Source: Diplonema papillatum
Lineage: Eukaryota > Euglenozoa > Diplonemea > Diplonemida > Diplonemidae
DNA length: 64,000 nt
NCBI GenBank assembly: GCA_030068145.1
Contig: JAPJBO010000492.1
Coordinates: forward strand, 62,001 to 126,000
Direction: 5' to 3'
A program made the position numbers and the translations under genes. The first letter of the stretch is position 1. The number at the start of each line of letters is the position of its first letter. Positions 12,781 to 23,000 of the stretch are shown here, piece by piece. Under the pieces are notes generated by a model, which worked only from the letters and a program-made list of their open reading frames with translations, made no database searches and had not been told where the DNA came from.

Positions 12781-13160
12781 GTGCCGTGTATCTCCCGAAC
12801 CCGCGTGTGGTACGGTCTTGGGCTTGACATGTTCTGTTGCCGTGTTCTATTGCGGAGCTGGACGTTGGCGACACGTTCAGCGCGGTGATACGTACGAAGC
12901 CTCCCAAGACAACATCCACTGAGCCTCTCTCTAAGTGCCTTTATCCCTACGGTGTAGCCGGTTTAGCCTCGGACTTGACATGTTCGAAGCTAGACGTTTG
13001 CATGCGACACGTTCAGCGCGGTGATCCGTACGAAGCTCCCAAAACAGCATCGCTGAGCGATACTTGATCACTGAGCGCGTACGCACGGTCTAAACTTGGA
13101 CTTGACCTGTCTTAGAGCGGAGCTCGGCGATTACAAGCGACACGCTCGCGATAAGCTGGC
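12767..13160 (+). repeat. Tandemly repeated 3' flank of the CNB gene
   Basis: Three imperfect units follow the stop codon. The stop-region phrase CTTGATCACTGAG (12768) recurs at 13063. GCGACACGTTCAGCGCGGTG (near 12866) recurs near 13004, and a decayed third form (AAGCGACACGCTCGCGAT) lies near 13133. CTTGACATGTTC also occurs twice. The last codons and proximal 3' flank were therefore copied in tandem and have diverged. Confidence 0.65.
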
Positions 13161-14539
13161 CGGCCGCGGTGATGTGGACGATTCGCACCCAGGGAAGATC
13201 ACCCATCAATCAAAGCACCACGCAGCAGATATCAGGTGCATGCTTTGGCCGAACGATCCGCAGGCATAGCGACAAGTACTGGCCGGTGCTTTGATTTTTG
13301 TCCGGGACCTAGCTAGGCTTCCGGACTAAAATGCGGCAAGCGCGGCACCGCTGGCAAACCCGCTGCGCGCAGGGGCACCCTGATCTCCCGCCGAACGACC
13401 GAAAGGCAAGCAGACAGCAATGAACCGAAAGGTGCCCGATTGCTGCGTGCGTTTGTTGCGGGCCCCGAGGTGTCCGGGTCCACCCCCGAAGGCAGGCACA
13501 GGGCAACGAACACGTGTCCTGTTGTCGCGCCAATAAGAGTAACCTAGTACACCTGTTCCCAGGCGCACAAACAAGTTTCAATGTGTGGTAACCTGCGCGT
13601 GCGTGACTCCGTTCGGTTCCTGCCGAGCGGATTGAATGCCTGTTGGTTTTGGTACTACATTCGGCTCCCTCCCGATTCCTGCTACAGGTGCGCCTTGACG
13701 TCGTTGCATCCAAACGGGTCTGGGGCACTTTCACCGTCCTTCAGGCAGCCTCCGGCGTCAATGAACGGAGAGACCCGGCCGCATAGCACAGCCATAAGGC
13801 ATGCGCCAAGCAGCCTCGCAGAGAGAATGTTCGCCTTTCACGAAGGTCATCCCCATCCCGGGAGGCAGCAACCAGTACCGGAGGAGGAGCACTCCGACGG
13901 GAAGACGACGGCTCCCTTACCCCCTTGTCGCTGCTTTCGCGGTCATTTATTTACTCCGGTTCAGGGAGGTGGGGGCGATTGCTTCCTTTTCTTGCTTGTT
14001 GGGTTGCATCGTTCATCTGCGTCGCAACACTCTGCCTGCGACAGCTGGACGGACCACCAAATGCCATGTCTGAACAGCTGCGAGAACTTGCATTGCTTTC
14101 CAGCTCTGCCTTTCTTCAGCTCAAAGCTAGCTAGATTTTTTCACCAGCTTTACGTTCAATGTCGCGAGTATGTCACGCCCGGGGATTATCGCTGAAGAGG
14201 GGCAGGAGAATGAGTGAATAGCAGATACACGAATGAGGCCGCGACTAGGGATGGCAAGGGACCTCATTTCGCCCGACGCCAAGGTCTTGGGTGGAAAGCA
14301 ACCCGGTGAGTTCTCCGACGATGAATGAGCGAGCGAGGGGAAGGCATGTTTGGTCAGCCGGAGGGAGTGTAGTCTAAGCGTTGCAGACTAGCGAGCCAAG
14401 GTTGGATGCTTCACCAGCCGAGTTCTTCGGTGCATTCATTTTGTGTTGGGGTTTCTCGGACCTGAGCTGCCTAAACATTCAACTGAGATATCCCGGCCTC
14501 TAACAAACACGCAAAAGCAAAGAAAGGAGGGGAAGCAGG
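13161..14539. other. Intergenic, no supported gene
   Basis: A + frame is open from 13581 to 14195 (204 codons), but it has irregular composition, no domain and a competing open frame within it, so I do not call a gene. No repeat shared with the rest of the window was recognised. Confidence 0.45.
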
Positions 14540-15385
14540 ATGGCGGGCGTTCGCATGAAGGATCCGGCCGCCGTGGCCCTGAAGCGCGAGAAGATAATCG
14601 CCGGGGGCACGGGGAACTTGAAGGTCATCTCCGACTTCGACTTCACGCTGTCCCGGTTCTGGTTCGCGGAGGGCGAGCGGGCGTGCAGCTGCTACAAGGC
14701 CATCGAGGACTGCGGGCTGCTGTCGGCGGACTACCACGACCGCGCGAAGGCCCTGCAGCAGAAGTACTACCCTATTGAGGTGGACCCGCGCGTCCCGTGG
14801 GAGGAAAAGCTTTCGGCCATGTACGACTGGGTGTGCGCAGCCAACCGGCTGCTCGAAGAGTCCGGACTCCACCAGGACATGATCCGACCGTTGGTTGCCG
14901 ACGCGAAGCTTCACCTGCGCGGCAAAGCGGTCGATTGCATCGAAGCCCTGCAGAAACAGCGGGTCCCTCTGTTGGTCTTCAGCGGGGGCATCGCCAACAT
15001 ACTGGAGGAGGTCCTCGTGCGGGAAGGTGTCGAGCTCACGGCCGACACCCACGTGGTCTCCAACAAAATGGTGTTCGACGGCAAAGGGCACATCGCGTCG
15101 TGGACGGACCCGAAGTTCCACGCGTTCAACAAGAAGGCGCGCACCATCGCCCACGAGCGGTTCGTGAAGGATGAGATGCGCAGGAAGAACGTCCTCCTGT
15201 TCGGGGACAGCCTCGGCGACGTGCACATGAGCGACGGGCTGGAGATAGACACCCTCCTCTCTGTCGCGTTCTTGAACGACAAGGTTGAAGAACGCTTGGA
15301 TGAGTACATGAATGCCTTCGACGTCGTCATCTTGGGGGATGGCGACATGAGCTTCCACTTCGACCTGATAAATGCGATCAGTTGA
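14540..15385 (+). CDS. Cytosolic 5'-nucleotidase III (pyrimidine 5'-nucleotidase)
   Basis: HAD-superfamily phosphatase that removes the 5' phosphate from pyrimidine nucleoside monophosphates in the cytosol (UMPH-1 / NT5C3 family). The 281-residue protein has HAD motif I DFDFTLS (residues 32-38; nucleophile Asp32, acid/base Asp34), motif II in FSGGIANI near 147-154, and motif IV FGDSLGDVHMSDG at 221-233 with the Mg-binding aspartates. The phrases SDFDFTLSRFW and GDSLGD are characteristic of this family. Length is close to the usual cytosolic form and no intron is needed. The start follows a purine-rich GAAAGGAGGGGAAGCAGG tract. There is no targeting peptide. Confidence 0.93.
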   Translation: MAGVRMKDPAAVALKREKIIAGGTGNLKVISDFDFTLSRFWFAEGERACSCYKAIEDCGLLSADYHDRAKALQQKYYPIEVDPRVPWEEKLSAMYDWVCAANRLLEESGLHQDMIRPLVADAKLHLRGKAVDCIEALQKQRVPLLVFSGGIANILEEVLVREGVELTADTHVVSNKMVFDGKGHIASWTDPKFHAFNKKARTIAHERFVKDEMRRKNVLLFGDSLGDVHMSDGLEIDTLLSVAFLNDKVEERLDEYMNAFDVVILGDGDMSFHFDLINAIS

Positions 15386-15569
15386 CTGATGGTTCGGGAC
15401 CGACAAGGTGAAGCACGGCATTCCCGTCCACTTGCTCGGATGAGAGCACAGATGTCGTCGGCATAGCTACATTTTGACCTACCGAGAGGATGTTTCAGGA
15501 GAGCGTTTGTCTGTCTCAGTCTGGATGGAGTCTCAGGATCTCTACTTCGGCTTGGGCAGATACGAGTTT

Positions 15570-15830
15570 TTTGAACCCACCGCCACACTGCTTGCCAGAA
15601 GTGGCCCACTTAGACGTCAGGGTTCAATGAAGGAACCCGAGCTCACGCCCGTTAAAAGTTTGAAAATATGTCGAGGAAGCGGTTTCCCCAATGCCTCCAG
15701 GCATTCGCTTCGCCTGGCGTAACTCCTGTTTTTGGTTCTGGCTATCCTGAAGGAATCCTGGTGTGAACCAGCTACTAGATGATTCGGTGGGTCTTTCGCC
15801 CCTACGGGAATCGAAGTGCGGAACGAGCTG
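15570..15830 (-). pseudogene. LSU (28S-type) rRNA gene fragment, diverged
   Basis: Read on the minus strand, the sequence follows eukaryotic large-subunit rRNA domain II: GTAGGGGCGAAAGACCCA, ATCTAGTAGCTGGTTC, TTCAGGATAGCCAGAACC, GGAGTTACGCCAGG, CAAACTTTTAACGGGCG and GTGGGCCACTTCTGG. Several usually invariant positions are changed (for example near CTCCGAAGTTTCCCTC). The flanks are not rDNA, so this is an isolated, decayed fragment. A second, better-preserved piece of the same region lies in the opposite orientation at 33895-34225. Confidence 0.8.
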
Positions 15831-16199
15831 GGTGTGGCCCAGCTGATGCTGCCCGCAAACGGACATTCAAGCTTTCCTCATATTGGTCCCTTTGTTTCAG
15901 CCGGAATACAATCGACGTAGAAACACGTTGTCTCGCGTGGAAGGAGATGTTCAAGGGCCTCTGAGCCAAAGAAGCGCGAGACAGGGGCGGCTACTACTCT
16001 CTCTTTGATGTGACGAACCGACGAACGGTCGAATATTCGTCCCCGTGGAGTGTGAAGGTGGGCTTCTCTCGATTGTCCACAGTAAGCTACAACGTTTCGA
16101 TCAATAATTGACGACCGACGCGCATTCTTTTTGTCGACAGTCAAGCCGACCGTGCTAAATACCCGAATGCAGGATTGGTGAGGGGAGGGGGTCGGACAA

Positions 16200-18346
16200 A
16201 TGGACATCGGATGGGAAGAGGAAGCGCTGTGCTGCGTTTGCATCGACCTGCTCGATGACCCGGTGATTCTCGATTGCGGGCACACCGTCTGCATGAAGTG
16301 CGCCGCCAAGGTGCACGAATTTGACGGGATGCGCAACAGCGCAGCTTCTCTCTCGCCAGACGACAGTTTCCTCCGGTGTCCGCAGTGTCGGGGCGAAACG
16401 AAACTGCCCGGAAAGGGCGGCGTGGAGAGCCTAAAGCGAAACTACACGCTCAAGAACGTCGTCGAGAAGCTTAAGGAGGAGAAGCTGAGGCAACAAAAGG
16501 AGTCGGCCACGTGCGGAAATTGCGAAGAGCGTCCTGCCAGGTGTCGCCTCGGGACCCCTTCTGTGTGTGTGGTGTTCGTCTCTGCCGTCCACCTCCAAAA
16601 GTGAGGGGGGCAGTGTTCTGTCCAAGCATTAAGCTAAGATTCCCCCCCCCCCCCCCCCCCCCTTTTCCTTATCCCTCAAAACCAGCACCAACAACAACGA
16701 CCCCCCTTTCATGACCCATTCGCGGAGTCCCACCCTTTCCCATGGTTGCATTTCTTTTTTTGTATAAGCACCTGCTTTGTAGGAAATGCTTGAGGAGACT
16801 GCCAGTTGCGATAGATCAAAGGAGGTAAATGTGCTGTAACCCATACGAAACACAGGTAAATCTGGTGGTGGTTAGTGGCGGGCGTAAGCGTTCAACAAAA
16901 AAGACCCACTTTGTAGTTGTATTGTTTTCTTCCCCCCAGCCTCCTTCGAAATGAGCACAAGGCAGTCCCTCGAGTATTTTGAAAGTATGCTAATACTGCA
17001 GGGAATAGTTGACTAGACCTCTTGAGTTTGTGCCAACCACGAATTGGGGAGTCGGGAGAACCTACAAAGCCAAAGTCAGGACCGACCCCCCGTTCGTGAG
17101 AAAAAGCGAAGAATAAAAAACGTAGCATTTTCTTCAAAGAAGACTTGATGCTAGCATCAAACATACATGAAAGAGGCACGATTCTGCTCAAAACGCAAAA
17201 GACTTTTCCCCTGAGACTCCCCCGTGGAATGAAAGGCCTCGGGTGAAAACAACGCAACACGCAACACACAACCACAGGTACGAATGCGAAGACTGCTGTT
17301 TCCCTCTGTGCGAGGACTGCAAATCCAACCAGCACAGCAAGGGAGGCTACAAGACGCACCGCATCCACCCCGTCGGCAGCCTGTCGCGGTCCAAGCCGAA
17401 GCTGTGCCCGGCGCACTCGAAGGACCTCGACCTCTTCGACACCTCGACCAACGAGCTGCTCTGCATCTACTGTCTGCAGCTGTCGTACACGAACAAGAGC
17501 CACCTCAAGAGCGTCGTGCCGCTGTCGGACGCCGTCGCGAGCGCGAAGGAGCAGCTGTCGGTTTCGATGGCGGCGATGCAAGGGAAGGCCAGCGAGCTCG
17601 AAGCGAAGGTGGGCGCCCTGCGGGAGAAGGAGGCGCCGCAGATAGCCGCGCAGGCGAAGGAGATCCGCAGCACGCTCGACGAGTACTTCTCCTCCCTGCG
17701 CGGCGCGATCGACGCGACGGAGACGAAGCTGCGGGGCGAGTTGGACTGCGTGACTTCGGCCAAAATGGCGGACTTGGAGGCTGAGGTCGAACGGCTGAAC
17801 TCCCTCAACGGCCACATGACCGAAGCGAGGGACAAGTTCGCCACGATGATCGCCACCGCCAAGGACTCGAGCCTCATCAAAGCGAAGGACATGATGCTCG
17901 ACCGCGTCCGGGCGCTGACAGAAAGCGCGGAAACCGTGTACCTCGCCCTCGAAAGCGACCGGCAAGTGAACGTCTCCCTCCACCTGCAAGAACCCGCGCA
18001 GGAGACCGTCTCCCGCATCAGCTCCGCCGCGCTGACCGCCGAAAAAGCGGCGAAGCGGAAGAAGCAGAAGAGTGCCCCGGCGTCCGTCTCTCTCGACGCG
18101 TTCGGAACCGCGGCGAAGCTTGCGCGCCTGTCAAGCGGGGCGGGCGGCGCGCCTGGCGTCCCTCGCAGGAAGTCTGCGTCGGACTTGCCGCCGTCCGCAG
18201 CGGCCATGCAGCTGCAAATCGAGCCCGAGGCGAGGCCGGCTGTGCTTGAGACTCCGCCGCCAGCCAAGCGACTCAAGACGGCCCCGTTGTCGGGAAAGAC
18301 GGACGCTTCTTCTTCTTCAGGCTCGCGACTCAGCCTCAGGATCTGA
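16200..18346 (+). CDS. RING / B-box / coiled-coil protein (TRIM-like), two exons
   Basis: Candidate E3 ubiquitin ligase with tripartite-motif architecture. Exons are 16200-16540 and 17278-18346, joined in phase 2 (GTGTCG donor; acceptor after ACACAACCACAG), giving 469 residues. A C3HC4 RING starts at residue 11 (CCVC, DCGHTVCMKC, CPQC). A first B-box (CGNCEERP, CEDCCFPLCEDC, H-x3-H) is completed only by the splice, which supports the model. A second B-box follows (CPAHSKDLD, CIYC, NKSHL). A coiled coil fills about 195-330. The tail is low-complexity with a basic KRKKQK motif and ends SRLSLRI. No SPRY, NHL or other C-terminal domain is present. The 737-bp intron is packed with repeats. Confidence 0.87.
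16662..16712 (+). repeat. Repeat L inside the TRIM-like gene intron
   Basis: CCTTATCCCTCAAAACCAGC, then ACCAACAACAACGACCCCCC, follows a C-rich run at 16640-16662. The same phrase occurs at 23165-23215 (cyclase intron) and 44412-44445 (EGF-gene intron). Confidence 0.6.
16752..16985 (+). repeat. Interspersed repeat B, TRIM-like gene intron copy
   Basis: Begins TTTGTATAAGCACCTGCTTT and runs through GAGGAGACTGCCAGTTGCGA, AAAGGAGGTAAATGTGCTGT, CACGAAACACAGGTAAATCT and AGCCTCCTTCGAAATGAGCA to CCTCGAGTATTT. It is the best full-length example and has no ORF. Confidence 0.75.
16983..17165 (+). repeat. Repeat C/D next to repeat B
   Basis: GAAAGTATGCTAAT, GGGAATAGTTGACTAGACC, GGGAGAACCTACAAAGCC and GTTCGTGAGAAAAAGCGAAG recur at 46717-46865. 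The following CTTCAAAGAAGACTTGATGC block recurs at 55389-55420. Here C follows B; at 46717 C precedes B. Confidence 0.65.
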
Positions 18347-18429
18347 TGTGCGCGGCCACTTAGCAGACCTTGTTCGCCACCGCTGCGCCAGTCCAAATAG
18401 GGACGTACGGCACGTGATTCGGCTTCCGC

Positions 18430-18895
18430 CGCTGCAAAAACTTGCTCGCTGGGTGGTCTTCGCAGAAGGTGACCGGCTTGCCGCCGTCCGCAGCGGCCAT
18501 GCAGCTGCCAAATCAAGCCTGAGGGCCGGTTGCTTGAGACTCCTCCAGTGGCTCAAGACGGCCCGTTAAAGACAGACGCTACTTCTTCTTCAAAGATCCC
18601 GACTCAGCCTCAGGATCTGACGTGCCCCGGCTACGTAGCAGGTCTTGTTCATCTTTGTTCATTTGTTTGCTGTCCACCGCCGCGCCAGTCAAACAGAAAG
18701 TACGGCTGAGTTGCCTCCGCTGCAAAGCTTGCGCGCCTGTCGAGTGCGACGGGTGGCGGGCAGGGCATCCCTCGCAGGAAGTCGGCGTCGGACTTGCCCT
18801 TGTGCTTGAGTGCGCTCTCGGCTACGTAGCAGGCCTTTGTTCATCTCTGTTTGTTTGTTTGCTGTGCCGCTGCGCCAGTCCAACAGGAAGTATGG
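18430..18895 (+). pseudogene. Two decayed copies of the 3' end of the TRIM-like gene
   Basis: After the stop codon, parts of the last coding segment and its 3' flank recur. TTGCCGCCGTCCGCAGCGGC (real copy near 18186) is repeated at 18478. The final codons and CTCAGGATCTGA recur near 18605, and GCTTGCGCGCCTGTC-AG recurs at 18727, with CTCGCAGGAAGTC-GCGTCGG at 18771. Each is followed by the flank phrase with TACGTAGCAGG-CTTGTTC and CGCCAGTC. Small deletions break the frame, so none is coding. Confidence 0.7.
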
Positions 18896-19523
18896 CATCC
18901 GCTGAATTGAGGTTGAGATGGAGAGAGTGGCCTGAAGAGGCGAAAGGGTACGGAGGCAAGCTGGGCTTTGTGACTCAGCTACGGTGGCCGACCGAAACAG
19001 AGGGTCCCAGACGTCAAACCGTTTCTATCCCCCCAACGACAGCTAACCTAGTCTCTCCCTATCTCTGTTGGTGGCTGCATCAACGGAGACCTGGATTTGC
19101 ACCCCTTGCAAATTCTTCTCCCATTGTCTCCAACAACGTTCTTCGATCTTTTTGGACTTACAATCAGAGGCACCGATGCTGGGCAATCGTGGCAGTGCCC
19201 ATCGCGTGCTGGGCAACAGAGACGGTTAGACACACGGCAGTGCAGTGCCTTGCTATCCCGACTCGTGCTTTTGCACGCTGCAGTCGGCTGTTCTGCTGCT
19301 CTGCCACGGAGCGACTTCGTCTTTCCACGAAGGGGTGCGTATCCTGGGTGGGGAAAGGCTGACAAACCCAGAAGATGCTGCATAGTAGGTAGGGACAGAA
19401 GGAATCCCGTACAGGAGGAATCCTCATGTTAATTTATCCACAGCATTTCTCTTCATCACAGCGGTGGCGAGAGGAATGTGACTTCTGTCCAGTGCCCTGA
19501 ATGTCAACGCTGAGAGATCAGGT

Positions 19524-19554
<31 letters not shown>

Positions 19555-20042
19555 CCTCTCTGAAGGTAACTTAATGCCTCGTCTTCTCATAAAATACGCG
19601 CATGATGGACCAACGACGGTAGCACTGCATCAAACTACGCGCCTCTTGATGCTGCACGGGGTAGTTGACTCATACCTCGCGACTTCTAGTACTGCTCGAG
19701 ATTGAGGAAGTCGGAGATCCCAACGTCCACCCTAAGGCGGGACCCCCAGCTTTTGCGAGCAACAAAGGCGAAGGAGAAAAAGAGTGTCCGCTTGCTTTCT
19801 GCCAAGAGCTGTGATTCGGCTATTCCCATGGTCGGCCGGGGTTGGTCTCAGCAGGTGTGTTTCGCGCGGTATTTTCCGGTCTATATTAGGGTTTTATCGG
19901 AATGGGCCCTGCTGTCTTTTGAGTGTGGCAGTCGCTGCTCACAGCACGTTTCCGAAACCGAACACGGCTCATTCTAAGTCACACAGACTCGCAGAATCTT
20001 GCGGGAAGCGGCGGGGCGGGGAATAGCAGGGGGAGGGGAAAG
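18896..20042. other. Intergenic before the cyclase pair
   Basis: No recognisable coding or RNA feature. A long + frame covering 18622-19362 is mostly the decayed gene-end copies and is not credited. The 120 bases before the cyclase ATG stay open in frame but are compositionally unlike it. Confidence 0.45.
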
Positions 20043-23000
20043 ATGCCTCCGCGGGCGTGGCTCGACGAGCCGGAGCGAATGCCAGCGTGGGTGTGGTGCA
20101 AAGAGCGCTGGCGGAAGCTGGTAGAATTGGCCCTGCGCCCCGACGACGACGCCGACACGAGGGTGCGGAAGACGATCTTGACCCCCCTCTCCCTCCTCGT
20201 CACCCTCGTGGTGCTGATGGTGCTCGTCAACGATGTGCTTTTCCTTTCCGAAGTGTACCCTTTGTACATCATCACGATGGCGTACACCATCGGGATGTTT
20301 GGCTACGTGACGATCTCCCGCTCCCTGACGATGAACGAGTTTCTCATGTTCATGCTCGGGCTGACGGTATTCGTCATGATGTGGGACGTGCACGTCGTGC
20401 AGATGGTCGGCCAGCGGGGGTGGCCCATGTTCGTCCTCGTCGTCGACGCGCTTCTGGTCTGCAAAGTGCGGAAGGTGGTCACCCTCCGGTACCTAGCGTT
20501 GATGACGGTGTGGCTCTGCCTGTGCACACTCGAAGAAGCAGTCCGGTTCGGGCTTTTTGACATCGGCGCGAGGCAGTCGCAGTACGACTCCCTGCGGGAA
20601 ATGGCATCGTGTGAGAAGCCGCCCTGCGCTACTGGTATCAAGGCGGTGAACTACTTGACGAGCGCATTCCTTGTCTTCTTCGTCGACTACCTCGTCACGC
20701 GAGGGTTCTCGTCGAGGCTCTTCGCCGAGCAGGCCAGGATGGAAACCGCGATTGCGACGGCTGACGAGGTGGCCAACGCGCTGGCAGAGTTCGACCTCGA
20801 CTGCGCCGAAGCCGTGCTCGACGGCAACGACTCGCTCCCGGAGCGGCTTTCCGACGGTTTCCGCAGCATCCTCGCGAACCTGAGGGCGTACCGGCCGTTC
20901 CTTCCGACCGCGCTGTTCGAGCACGTGGACACCAGTTTCGACAGTGACACTCTCTCGCCAGCCCTTGCACCCGGGCTTCTCAACAACTACGCTTGTCTCG
21001 TGTTCACCGACGTTGTCGGGTCGACGGCTATATGGGAGGCCAGCCCGGGGGCGATGAAGAAGGCGCTGCGGCTGCACAACAAGGTCATGCGCGAGTGCGC
21101 TACGGCGCACGATGGGTACGAGGTCAAGATCATTGGAGACGCGTTCATGCTGGCCTTCGGGTCCATCGTGAGCGGCCTCAACTTCGGCTTGGACGTGCAG
21201 CAGCGGCTTCTGGATGCGGCGTGGCCGCCTGCACTGTACGAGCTCCCACAGTGTGCAAAGGAAGATGACGTTTGGGGGGGCCTGACGGTGCGCATCGGTG
21301 TCAACTTCGGGGAGGTGGACATCGAGCTCAACGATATCACAGGTATGTGTGTTCTCCCTCCAGCAAGCGTCTGCTGTCTTGCGTCCCCTGGGTCCATGGT
21401 AGAGCGAGCGTGGACAGTGTACCCTGGCTGTCCTGCTTGTGGTGGTTTGTGCTTGTTTAGCGGCAAGTCAGCTACTTTCGCCAAAAGCCCGGCGATCAGA
21501 ATCTACCAAACTGCCCCTCTCGACGTCTCTCTTCCCAGTTTGACTTTATTCCGCGGCCTGTGCTTTCCGAAGCTGACCCCAAAAAGTGGTTCTCTTCCGG
21601 CAGTTCTGCAATGGCGGTCACTGAGGCACAAAAGAAATCCCCTGGACCGGGCCGGAGCGGGGAACCACCGACGAGGCACGCAACGAGCCACGCCCGAGCC
21701 ACGCGTCCTCGTGCACACTTATGATGCGGATTTTGCTTGCTCAACAGACATGTCTCCGCCGTAGCACGACAGCATGCCCCATTGGGACCCCACACACTGA
21801 GATCTGCCGTGAACAACCTGAGTGATTTCTCTTGACAAGAACTTTATTCGCGAAGGCCTAATAAGACTTGTACTCACAGAACAGGTATCCCATGCATCAG
21901 CGGAAAGTGCACGAAAAAGAGTAATATAATAATATTTATATTATAAAGGGGGGGGGGGGATAACGAACGAGTCTTGCACGTCGACAACGTTCCTTGGACT
22001 GACGTATGCCTCGCCGCATACGTACGAATCCCTAATGCGTCCAACGAGGTGGTCGAACGCTTGCCATCGCCTACGGTGGTGGCTGCGAGTCCCACCGCAC
22101 GTCCCGCTGATGCCTTCTAGTCCGCCCTGTACCGACGCGAATCTGGAATCTTGCCAACCCACGCCTCCCGACGCCGCTTTGACAGCGGACGGCCAGCCAC
22201 CTGAACAGCCCATCCCCGGAGCTGCATCACCGACCGCAACAAAGACGGTCGATTGTTCCGGGGGCCTCAGAGGCCTGCGTGTGCACGAGCGTCTCTGCAC
22301 ATACGTCAGCTTCGGGGATGTATGCCCTGCGGAACAACCGGAATGTCAGCCTAGCGGGGCTGAAGTCAGGTACGGTGCCCGCTGTAAATAAGAGGACGCA
22401 AGGCTGAAGTGCTGCGCCGGCGGAGTTTGCTTTTCATGTCGCGTCTGTTGACGACCTGCCGGCTTGCGTTTAATGTACTGGAGGCCCGCTAAAAACCGCC
22501 TGACCGCGTGCTAGGCGTAGTTTAAGGTTGTACTGATCTACAAACAACCACTTACGACAGCTTGTCAACCCCACCGTTTTTCTATCTTCTTTCCCCCTCC
22601 CCTTTTCGACGTGACGGATTCGCCTGTGCTCTAGTAGCACGGGTGGTCCTAGCTGTGACGAGCTACGAACAGCCGCCTGACAAACCAGACTCACACCGCA
22701 GTCCTGTCTGCAGACACTCAGGTTCCGCGCTGATGATGGTCCGCCTTATGTGTCCGTGGTTTAAAGGACCGAAACACGGCGCAGACGGGACCAGAGCGGT
22801 GTTGAGCACATACCCATTCCAAGCACGTTCTTGCAAACTCCCCCTTTTCGACGTTGCTGTTGACTGACGGTTAGGTCGGACCCTTCCCCGGTGAACATCC
22901 CATCAAAGTAACAGTGTTGACTTAGACCGATACGGGCTACATGGCAACCCCTGCTCAGCATGTATGCACGCGAGGCGGCCCAGGGCCACATTCATTGCGA

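Noticed and set aside
13581-14195. 204-codon + ORF before the nucleotidase gene
   Set aside because: No domain, irregular composition and another open frame over the same bases.
14797-15174. Second + frame inside the nucleotidase gene, and similar shadow frames inside the CNB, TRIM-like and cyclase genes
   Set aside because: Arg/Gly/Ala/Pro-rich shadow frames of GC-rich codons; the nucleotidase frame has all HAD motifs.
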